Below, piece after piece: positions 57,486 through 64,000 of a stretch of DNA of 64,000 bases. Where the stretch lies: positions 868,001 to 932,000 of the forward strand of contig NZ_FNVX01000004.1 in NCBI RefSeq assembly GCF_900104585.1, written 5' to 3'. The number at the start of each line of letters is the position of its first letter. Within the stretch, counting starts at the first letter, position 1. The notes below the pieces were generated by a model. The model searched no databases. It had not been told where the DNA came from and saw only the letters and a program-made list of their open reading frames with translations. The position numbers and the translations under genes were made by a program. The stretch is from Bacteroides ihuae (GTDB lineage Bacteria > Bacteroidota > Bacteroidia > Bacteroidales > Bacteroidaceae).

Positions 57486-58643
57486 TTAGAATGCTTTGTG
57501 ATACAACGCTTCAATATCAGCAACCGAAGTAGTACGAGGGTTTCCACCGGTACAAACATCATTGAATGCTGCAACAGCCAATGCAGAGAGATCTTCTTCC
57601 TTCACACCAATCTCATGCAACTTCTGTGGGATATTGATACTGATAGAGAGTGCTTTTACAGCCTCGATAGCAGCCTTCACCCCCTCTTCACAGCTCATAC
57701 CTTCTACATCCACACCCATTGCTTTGGCAATGTCTTTGTATTTTGGGGCAGCTGCAGATTCTGCATTGTATTCCATTACATAAGGCAATAGCAATGCATT
57801 AGCCACACCATGAGGGGTATCATAAAATGCACCCAGCGGATGTGCCATAGAGTGAACAATGCCTAAACCAACATTTGAGAATCCCATGCCGGCAATGTAT
57901 TGAGCCTGTGACATGGCCTCACGTGCAACCGTGTCTTTACCATTATCCACAGCAGCTTTGAGGTTTTGAGCAATCATTTCGATCGCTTTCAGTTCAAACA
58001 TATCGCTCATCACCCATGCACCCGGAGTAATGAAACTCTCAATAGCATGCGTCAAAGCATCCATACCCGTAGCAGCAGTCAAGCCTTTAGGCATAGAGTA
58101 CATCAATTCGGGATCAACAATGGCAACAGCAGGAATATCATTCGGATCGACACAAACCATTTTCTTCTTTGCATCTTCGTCAATAATGACGTAGTTGATT
58201 GTTACCTCAGCAGCAGTACCCGCAGTAGTAGGCAATGCAAAAGTAGGAACAGCTTTGTTTTTTGTATCAGCCACACCTTCCAAAGACTTCACATCTGCAA
58301 AATCAGGATTATTAACCACGATACCAATTCCCTTAGCTGTGTCAATAGACGAACCGCCACCCAGTGCAACGATAAAGTCTGCTCCTGATTTTTTGAATGC
58401 CGCAACACCGTTTTGCACATTCGAAATAGTAGGATTAGCTTTCACATCGCTATAAAGTTCATAAGGAATTTTTGCATCATCTAGTACTTTGATGATTTCA
58501 GCAGCAACACCAAATTTAATCAGATCTTTGTCTGTTACAAAAAAGGCTTTCTTAAAACCGCGGCGAGCAGCTTCTACTGCAATTACGCTACGACATCCGG
58601 CTCCAAAGTAAGAGGTCTCGTTTAAAATAATTCTGTTAATCAT
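57486..58643 (-). CDS. fucO: Iron-containing alcohol dehydrogenase (lactaldehyde reductase-like)
   Basis: A 385-residue group III alcohol dehydrogenase. The NAD-binding segment is IVALGGGSSIDTAKG; the metal site includes ATGMDALTHAIE, IVHSMAHPLGAFYDTPHGVANALLLP in two pieces (His in HSMAHPLGA and in TPHG) and TTSVADIEALY near the end. The best match is lactaldehyde reductase (FucO), which reduces lactaldehyde from fucose or rhamnose to 1,2-propanediol. The exact substrate cannot be settled by sequence. It converges on eno. Confidence 0.9.
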   Translation of the reverse strand: MINRIILNETSYFGAGCRSVIAVEAARRGFKKAFFVTDKDLIKFGVAAEIIKVLDDAKIPYELYSDVKANPTISNVQNGVAAFKKSGADFIVALGGGSSIDTAKGIGIVVNNPDFADVKSLEGVADTKNKAVPTFALPTTAGTAAEVTINYVIIDEDAKKKMVCVDPNDIPAVAIVDPELMYSMPKGLTAATGMDALTHAIESFITPGAWVMSDMFELKAIEMIAQNLKAAVDNGKDTVAREAMSQAQYIAGMGFSNVGLGIVHSMAHPLGAFYDTPHGVANALLLPYVMEYNAESAAAPKYKDIAKAMGVDVEGMSCEEGVKAAIEAVKALSISINIPQKLHEIGVKEEDLSALAVAAFNDVCTGGNPRTTSVADIEALYHKAF

Positions 58644-58688
58644 AATTCTATCTATGTTTATTGATAATATGTGCTATGCTCCGTGTTA

Positions 58689-58696
58689 CAAAGATA
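58689..58696 (-). promoter_or_regulatory. Bacteroides-type -7 box (TATCTTTG)
   Basis: The minus strand reads TATCTTTG 45 bases before the dehydrogenase start at 58643. Confidence 0.45.
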
Positions 58697-58860
58697 TGAA
58701 AAAGCAACTCACTAATCTTCACAAAAACAAGCGAGTATCATAAACAATAATATAAAAATCAAAACAGCTATTCTTTAAAACGAATAGAGGAGAACAAAGC
58801 AGAGGGCAATCATTGAAGAACAGAGAACTTCAGAAAATAAAAGCAAAACAAATCGTCATA

Positions 58861-58907
58861 AAAAAGCAGGAAAGAATAAGTAACGAACTTGCTTCTCTCC
58901 TGCTTTT
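58861..58907 (-). terminator. Hairpin terminator after bglX
   Basis: AAAAGCAGGA (58862-58871) and TCCTGCTTTT (58898-58907) form a stem around a 26-base loop containing a smaller inner pairing. The A run at 58850-58865 gives a T tract on the minus strand. It lies 18 bases beyond the GH3 stop. Confidence 0.75.
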
Positions 58908-58925
58908 CAACCTTAAAACAACCAA

Positions 58926-61178
58926 TTACTCCACGACCTTAAATGAAAGTTCTTTTCCACTTTGACTGTTGGTTGCTACCCACAAGCCAAAATCACCAGG
59001 TTCAACAACCTTTTTCATCTCTATATTCCAGAAAGCCAGTTCGCTCACAGGAAGTTCAAAAGAAACGGTCTGCTTTTCGCCCGGCTTAAGTTCTACACGC
59101 GTAAAGCGTTTCAACTCTTTCACAGGACGGGTGACTGAGCCGGCTTTATCCTGCACATAAAGTTGAGCCACTTCGGTGCCCTGATATTTACCTGTATTCT
59201 TCAAGTCGAATGTAACAGTCAGCACATTTTCCTTCTTTAATTCTGTGGAAGACAACTTCACGTTACTATACTCAAATGTGGTATATGACAACCCAAAACC
59301 AAATGGATAAAGAGGGTCGAAACCCGCATCCATATAAAAAGAAGTACAACCAAGAGAGGTTTGTCCGGCTTCCACAGGAATATTGTTCAGCAATGTTTCG
59401 CTGCGAGTAGCCGGGCGACCACTGTTATTGTGCGAATAATACATGGGTATTTGCCCAACCATCTTAGGGAATGTGACAGGTGTCTTTCCACTTGGATTCT
59501 CTTTACCGAAGATCAAATCGGCCAATGCCGGTCCACCCATTGTTCCGGGATGGAATGAATAGAGCAATGCCGTGGATAAATCAGCTTCTTTACCAATGGT
59601 TAGCGGTCTGCCTGCCATAACAATAGTCACTAAAGGCTTACCGGTTTTAGCCAGTGCAGCTATCAATTCAGATTGAGCTCCCTGCAGATTTAAATCAGCC
59701 AGACAGTGCGCTTCGCCGGAAAGGATCGATTCTTCACCAACGAAAGCCAAAATAACATCAGCCCGAGCAGCAATCGCAGCCGCTTTGGACACATCCGCCA
59801 GATTTTTATCACGACTAAAAGCGAGTCCCGGTTCATAAAGAATCTGCACCCGATCTCCATACATTTCTTTTATGGCTTTCAGAGGAGTTTGCGTATGCGT
59901 CTTATCACCATCAAACACCCATGTACCCATTTGTTCGTAAGGAGCATCAGCCATCGGCCCAACTACCGCCACAGTCTTTACCGCTTCATTCAGCGGCAAT
60001 ACATTCTTGCTATTCTTTAACAAGATAGCCGACTCAACTGCTGCACGCTTAGCCGCAGCCAAGTGAGCACCGGCATACATCACCGAAGCACGCTTCTCAT
60101 CCACATAAGGATTATCAAATAATCCTAAACGGAACTTTATCCGCAAGATGTTACGAACAGCATCATCAACAACCTTTTCTTTGACTTCTCCATCCTTTAT
60201 CAAGGCCTTCAAATGATTCATATAAGTATAGCTCACCATCTCCATGTCCACTCCCGCATTCGCCGCTTTCATAGCAGCTTCTTTGTCATCAACAGCAAAA
60301 CCATGAGTTACCATCTCTTTTATCGAAGCCCAATCCGAAACCACAAAACCATCAAAGCCCCATTCTTTACGTAATATCTGCTTCAATATAAATTCATTTC
60401 CGGATGAAGGAACACCGTCGTTATCATTGAAAGAGGTCATATAGGTGGCCGCCCCAGCCTTAGCAGCCGCTTCGAATGGAGGCAGATAAACATTCCGCAA
60501 GCGCCGTTCAGGAATAAAGGTAGAGTTATAGTCGCGCCCTGCCTCAGCAGCTCCGTAGCCCACAAAATGTTTAGGGCAAGCCGCAATAGAAGTAGGATCA
60601 TTCAATGAATCACCCTGAAAACCCTTCACCATAGCCGCACCCATCACAGATGTTAAGTATGTATCCTCTCCGCATCCCTCTGCAATACGTCCCCAACGAG
60701 GGTCGCGAGCAATGTCTATCATTGGCGCAAAAGTCCAGCGAATACCTACCGAAGAAGCCTCAATAGCCGCAACTCGAGCTCCCTCTTCTGCAACCTTAGG
60801 ATCAAAAGAAGCCGCCTGTCCCAAAGGGATAGGGAAAATAGTTTTAAAACCGTGAATGACATCTCGGGCAATAAGCAACGGAATGCCTAAACGAGATTCA
60901 TCCATTGCCACCCGCTGCAAAGCGTTGACACGAACAGGGTCAATCTCATTTAAGATCGAACCCACCTCTCCTTTTTTTATTAGCACACTCATCTCCTCGA
61001 TATTGCCCAAAGAACTGATCTGATTCATTTGACCAATTTTCTCTTCGAGTGTCATTTTAGAGAGCAGATTTTCAACTCTGCCTTCAATTACTTTTTCCTT
61101 AGATTCGGATTGCTTTGCACACGACACCAAAGATGTCAGTAACAAGCAAGTCACTAGAGTTTTTAATACTTTCATCAT
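58926..61178 (-). CDS. bglX: Glycoside hydrolase family 3 beta-glucosidase, lipoprotein
   Basis: A 750-residue GH3 enzyme with lipobox VSC. The nucleophile Asp282 lies in FDGFVVSDWASI. The N-terminal TIM barrel (about residues 45-365), alpha/beta sandwich and C-terminal fibronectin-like domain (about 660-745, with LYVQDKAGSVTRPVKELKRF in part) match BglX-type beta-glucosidases. It releases glucose from the non-reducing end of beta-gluco-oligosaccharides. Together with the GH16 gene 10 bases upstream it forms the enzyme part of the locus. It may face the periplasm or the cell surface. Confidence 0.94.
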   Translation of the reverse strand: MMKVLKTLVTCLLLTSLVSCAKQSESKEKVIEGRVENLLSKMTLEEKIGQMNQISSLGNIEEMSVLIKKGEVGSILNEIDPVRVNALQRVAMDESRLGIPLLIARDVIHGFKTIFPIPLGQAASFDPKVAEEGARVAAIEASSVGIRWTFAPMIDIARDPRWGRIAEGCGEDTYLTSVMGAAMVKGFQGDSLNDPTSIAACPKHFVGYGAAEAGRDYNSTFIPERRLRNVYLPPFEAAAKAGAATYMTSFNDNDGVPSSGNEFILKQILRKEWGFDGFVVSDWASIKEMVTHGFAVDDKEAAMKAANAGVDMEMVSYTYMNHLKALIKDGEVKEKVVDDAVRNILRIKFRLGLFDNPYVDEKRASVMYAGAHLAAAKRAAVESAILLKNSKNVLPLNEAVKTVAVVGPMADAPYEQMGTWVFDGDKTHTQTPLKAIKEMYGDRVQILYEPGLAFSRDKNLADVSKAAAIAARADVILAFVGEESILSGEAHCLADLNLQGAQSELIAALAKTGKPLVTIVMAGRPLTIGKEADLSTALLYSFHPGTMGGPALADLIFGKENPSGKTPVTFPKMVGQIPMYYSHNNSGRPATRSETLLNNIPVEAGQTSLGCTSFYMDAGFDPLYPFGFGLSYTTFEYSNVKLSSTELKKENVLTVTFDLKNTGKYQGTEVAQLYVQDKAGSVTRPVKELKRFTRVELKPGEKQTVSFELPVSELAFWNIEMKKVVEPGDFGLWVATNSQSGKELSFKVVE

Positions 61179-61188
61179 TTATCTGTAT

Positions 61189-62310
61189 TTATTGTTTTTG
61201 AAAGACACGTACATAATCAATCTCATAAGTCGCAGGAAGTTTACTTTCGTCCACTCCTTGAGCGCCTCCCCAATTACCACCCCATGCCAAATTCAACTTC
61301 AGATAGAATGGAGTATTGAAAGGCCAAGTATCCTTATTACCTGCCTTATCATTAGGAAATTTAAAGTAACTCTCACCATCGATAAAACCCCAGATATAGT
61401 CCTCCGTCCACTCAACAGCATATACATGGAAATCTGATTCGGCAGTAGCAACATATTTCTCGGCTGTTTTTTGGGTTCCTATACCATGATAATAGCTCTT
61501 ACAATGGATCGATGAGCTCACATAATTAGGACGATAGCCCACCTCTTCCATAATATCAATCTCCCCATCATCAGGCCAACTTACAAAATTCTTTGGCATC
61601 ATCCAAAAAGCAGGCCATGTACCTTTCCCTTGTGGCAACTTTAGACGAGCCTCAAAATAGCCATAAGTCCAACTTTTAGATGTATTCATACGGATAGAGA
61701 GGACTTCTCCCCCAATCTTTTTGGCGATAATCTTCAGCGTTCCGTCGGTTACTATAGCACACGTATCGGTACCCTGTACTCCTGCTACATAGTTTTCTAT
61801 TTCGTTATTGCCCCAACCTCCATTACCGGTTTCATACCACCAATCAGAAGTGTTTGGCAATGCCGGTTTACCACCACTTAAACGAGAATCATTAAATTCG
61901 TCTTGCCAAACTAATGTATATCCGGCAGGAACATGGCTTTCTTCCATGCCTAGTTCTTGCTTCACAGTATATTTTTGCATACTCGTACCCGATACAAAGG
62001 TCAATACCGCCGTTCGTTCAGCGCCGGATTGATTAAGCAAAGTTGTCACCTTTAGACTAGTTTCTCCAACATACCCGGTAACAGGAGAGAGCGAACACCA
62101 TGATTGATCCGAAGAAACGGTCCATTTGGCATTCGCTTTTACTACGATATTTTTAGTATCACCAGCTGCAGAAAAAAGAAGGTTGGTAGGAACAACCTCT
62201 ATTTCAAAGGTAGGCAAAGGATCAGGAGGAATTGTATCCGGACTATTATCAGTGCCGCATCCCAACATCAATAAAAGTAAAGGCATAAAAATAGTATGCA
62301 TTATTTTCAT
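61189..62310 (-). CDS. Glycoside hydrolase family 16 endo-beta-glucanase with BACON-like domain
   Basis: A 373-residue lipoprotein (lipobox LGC). An N-terminal BACON-like domain (residues about 35-115, with WTVSSDQSWCSLSPVTG) is followed by a GH16 domain (about 125-373). The catalytic motif is DDGEIDIMEEVGY (ExDxxE, about residues 252-257), as in laminarinases and licheninases. It should cut beta-1,3 or mixed-linkage beta-glucan internally. It is 10 bases from the GH3 gene, and downstream of the surface glycan-binding protein gene across a hairpin. Confidence 0.93.
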   Translation of the reverse strand: MKIMHTIFMPLLLLMLGCGTDNSPDTIPPDPLPTFEIEVVPTNLLFSAAGDTKNIVVKANAKWTVSSDQSWCSLSPVTGYVGETSLKVTTLLNQSGAERTAVLTFVSGTSMQKYTVKQELGMEESHVPAGYTLVWQDEFNDSRLSGGKPALPNTSDWWYETGNGGWGNNEIENYVAGVQGTDTCAIVTDGTLKIIAKKIGGEVLSIRMNTSKSWTYGYFEARLKLPQGKGTWPAFWMMPKNFVSWPDDGEIDIMEEVGYRPNYVSSSIHCKSYYHGIGTQKTAEKYVATAESDFHVYAVEWTEDYIWGFIDGESYFKFPNDKAGNKDTWPFNTPFYLKLNLAWGGNWGGAQGVDESKLPATYEIDYVRVFQKQ

Positions 62311-62328
62311 CTTTTTTTATTCGAATAG

Positions 62329-62363
62329 AAGGAAGCAGCTACATAAAAAGTAGTTGCTTCCTT
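62329..62363. terminator. Intra-locus hairpin between SGBP and GH16 genes
   Basis: AAGGAAGCAGCTAC (62329-62342) pairs with GTAGTTGCTTCCTT (62350-62363), 14 bp with one G-T pair, around a 7-base loop. In sus-like loci such hairpins after the binding-protein genes help lower expression of downstream genes; that is an inference here. Confidence 0.7.
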
Positions 62364-62378
62364 AATTATTTACTCAAG

Positions 62379-63878
62379 TTATTCAGAGAACTTAAAATCA
62401 TCAAAATAGAAGATGCCCGTTCCGTAATGTCCCTCTTGACCAAATTGGATAACTATTTTATCATAATCTTGTCGAGCTGCGACATCACTGAAGTCGAATG
62501 TTACTTCAACCCATTTATCTAGTTGATCAGAAGTCAATACAACCGCTTTTTCCGTGGCACTATTCCAAGGTTCGGAAGAAGAAGAGTCATATAACTTCAC
62601 TGCCACTTTAGGGAGCAATTTGCCTGAAGTAGCCCAAGATTCTTTTCCATTCTCCGTTGTATAATCGTTATAAGAAGGCATCATAACTTTCATCGTAATC
62701 TTATTCTGTTTTGTTAAGTCGAACTTATAGTCCGAAGCAACAAAAGATAAATTAGAACTGGGGCTAGTCGATTTTTGATAACGATAAGCTTTATCAGAAG
62801 CATTACCGTTGAACATCGGATTATCATAAATACCAGACTTACTTCCCATGTCCTGCCCTACAAAAGTTACAGAAGGAACTGCTTCCTCAAAGTTTTCCGT
62901 AAGAGGTACTGCCTTCAAAGTTTTCACTACCGGAGGAGTACTTATATTTAATTCTTTCAGACAAAACACTAATACCCAGTCCTGGCTTTCTAGCGTATTA
63001 TTAATTCGAAGTGCCATTACTTTGTCTGTTTGATAAAAGATTTCATAGTCCTGACTACCGCAATAATATCCCATAAAGGAGTTTCCTGAAAGAGTTAACT
63101 TAGGATACTTTCCACTTTCATCAATAGAAAAAGTATAATTCCCGCCTGCAAAGTCGAAGATTGCATCAGCGCCACTTACACTGGTTACATGATAACCACC
63201 TACACTTGCCGAACTAGCTTTCCGGCCATATCCTACGCCTTCATTTTTAATAATGAGTTTAGCGCCCGATTGAATGAAAGTAAATTCCGTAGCATACATC
63301 ATCCAAGCCTTTTTTTCGTCAGGAGCAGCTCCCCACGATTCTTGTCCGTATGATCCCTGAGGCCCTAATCCAAGATGGCCAGTCACCTTATAGCCAGTAG
63401 CATCCGCTACTTCTTTCGCAAAATTATTATACTGATCAAACACCCATGTTTTTCCTGTAGCGTTATCTAAACCGCCTGTTAGATTGCTATAAACAGGAGT
63501 ATTGATCAACCCATAGTCAGTATTCTCAATATGAATAACTTGACTTTTAGAGGCTGCAATGCCGCTAGCGGTATACAAGGTCAAAGTAACAGTATAGTCA
63601 CCTGCAAAAGGATAAGACCCAATAACTGATTTGTTTTTGCTGGTACTTCCATTACCCAAGTCCCATAATATGGAACAAGGGACTTTAACATCAGAAGTAT
63701 TCACAAAAGTAAATACATTCGCACTTGAAGTACTAACTTCTTGACTAAAAGAGACTTGCTCAGAAGTAATCGCATCAATTTTACCTAATGAATAATCATC
63801 GCTTTCCTGCGGGTCACAAGCCGCTACAACCCAAAGAGTTATCAAGGCCCAAAAAGCTGTTTTGATAGTATTTTTCAT
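62379..63878 (-). CDS. PKD-domain surface glycan-binding lipoprotein
   Basis: A 499-residue lipoprotein (lipobox VAAC). Residues about 45-120 form a PKD-like domain (WDLGNGSTSKNKSVIGSYPF in part, then AGDYTVTLTLYT). The remainder has beta-sandwich-like sequence ending with VIQFGQEGHYGTGIFYFDDFKFSE, resembling a carbohydrate-binding module. It lies directly downstream of susD and upstream of the GH16 gene, the typical position of a SusE/SGBP-B protein. It should bind beta-glucan at the surface. No catalytic motif is visible. Confidence 0.88.
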   Translation of the reverse strand: MKNTIKTAFWALITLWVVAACDPQESDDYSLGKIDAITSEQVSFSQEVSTSSANVFTFVNTSDVKVPCSILWDLGNGSTSKNKSVIGSYPFAGDYTVTLTLYTASGIAASKSQVIHIENTDYGLINTPVYSNLTGGLDNATGKTWVFDQYNNFAKEVADATGYKVTGHLGLGPQGSYGQESWGAAPDEKKAWMMYATEFTFIQSGAKLIIKNEGVGYGRKASSASVGGYHVTSVSGADAIFDFAGGNYTFSIDESGKYPKLTLSGNSFMGYYCGSQDYEIFYQTDKVMALRINNTLESQDWVLVFCLKELNISTPPVVKTLKAVPLTENFEEAVPSVTFVGQDMGSKSGIYDNPMFNGNASDKAYRYQKSTSPSSNLSFVASDYKFDLTKQNKITMKVMMPSYNDYTTENGKESWATSGKLLPKVAVKLYDSSSSEPWNSATEKAVVLTSDQLDKWVEVTFDFSDVAARQDYDKIVIQFGQEGHYGTGIFYFDDFKFSE

Positions 63879-63916
63879 ATCTATATATCTTTTCTAATTT
63901 ATTGTAATAATACAGA

Positions 63917-64000
63917 TTATTTCCATTGACCGTTTTGCACCAAAGCAAAATCCGTACCTTTCGTTTTATCCATTTCCCCCTGAGGGATAGGTAGATATTT
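63917..64000 (-). CDS. SusD-like outer-membrane lipoprotein (C-terminal fragment, 5' outside window)
   Basis: The minus strand from the window edge reads 27 codons and a stop (63917-63919), including KYLPIPQGEMDKTKGTD and ending in QNGQWK. This is the conserved SusD C-terminus (the YLxPIPQ-type ending). The rest of the gene and presumably a susC gene lie beyond the window. SusD-type proteins bind glycan and cap the SusC transporter. Confidence 0.9.
   Translation of the reverse strand, partial: KYLPIPQGEMDKTKGTDFALVQNGQWK

Noticed and set aside
57486..58643. FucO-like gene as part of the beta-glucan locus
   Set aside because: It is separated from the GH3 gene by a terminator hairpin and has its own promoter box, and its likely substrate derives from deoxysugars.

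Overview
The window is a chromosomal segment from a member of the Bacteroidales, most likely Bacteroides or a close relative. The evidence is TAnnTTTG-type -7 promoter boxes ahead of many genes, a GH97 enzyme, the right-hand end of a SusD locus, DUF5606 and PUR-alpha-like (DUF3276) genes, long-form NusB, many lipoproteins with a [S/A]C lipobox, and a cobalamin riboswitch ahead of a BtuG/BtuB-type locus. I see no insertion sequence, prophage, integrase or CRISPR array. Most of the window is housekeeping DNA.

Layout. 1-6.9 kb: 3' part of nadD, a ferredoxin-like protein, two metallophosphoesterases, a DUF2059 protein, menA, and rfbA-rfbB for dTDP-sugar synthesis. 6.9-13 kb: polyphosphate kinase next to a PiT phosphate transporter with a PhoU-like tail, then an ABC-F ATPase. 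13-18 kb: a small secreted Cys/Lys-rich protein, an RNA m5C methyltransferase, a three-gene ECF sigma operon and a phospholipase D/cardiolipin synthase-like protein. 18-22 kb: thyA-folA, an Lrp/AsnC regulator, an M64 peptidase and a GNAT acetyltransferase. 21.8-27.8 kb (mostly minus): ExbB, a small membrane protein, two ExbD, tRNA-Ser(GGA), TatD, an unknown protein, a polyprenyl synthase and a TonB protein. 28-42 kb: cmk, ispH, pfkA; the minus operon nusB-yajC-ybbR-coaE with DUF5606 after it; DUF3276, rplY, pth, an S4 protein; then HIT, a KefB-like antiporter, gcvT and pepT.

42-54 kb is accessory. It holds a SusB-like GH97, an unknown lipoprotein, and a cobalamin-riboswitch operon of five surface or outer-membrane genes: a DUF4465 lipoprotein, an Ig/PKD-like lipoprotein, an L-domain-like repeat lipoprotein, a YncE/BtuG-like propeller and a BtuB-like TonB receptor. 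The ExbB/ExbD/TonB proteins elsewhere in the window belong to the kind of machinery that energises such receptors. 54.6-58.6 kb carries an antiporter, enolase and a FucO-type dehydrogenase. 58.9-64 kb (minus) is the distal part of a polysaccharide utilisation locus (GH3, GH16 with a BACON-like domain, a PKD surface glycan-binding protein and the C-terminus of SusD). Its gene order resembles known beta-1,3-glucan loci.

The least explained signals are a dispersed intergenic repeat of about 22-bp palindromic modules present in two copies 53 kb apart (1659-1789 and 54508-54610), two uncharacterised lipoproteins under B12 control with hairpins between operon genes, the Cys-pair-rich secreted protein at 13091, and a minimal sigma/putative anti-sigma operon at 15 kb.
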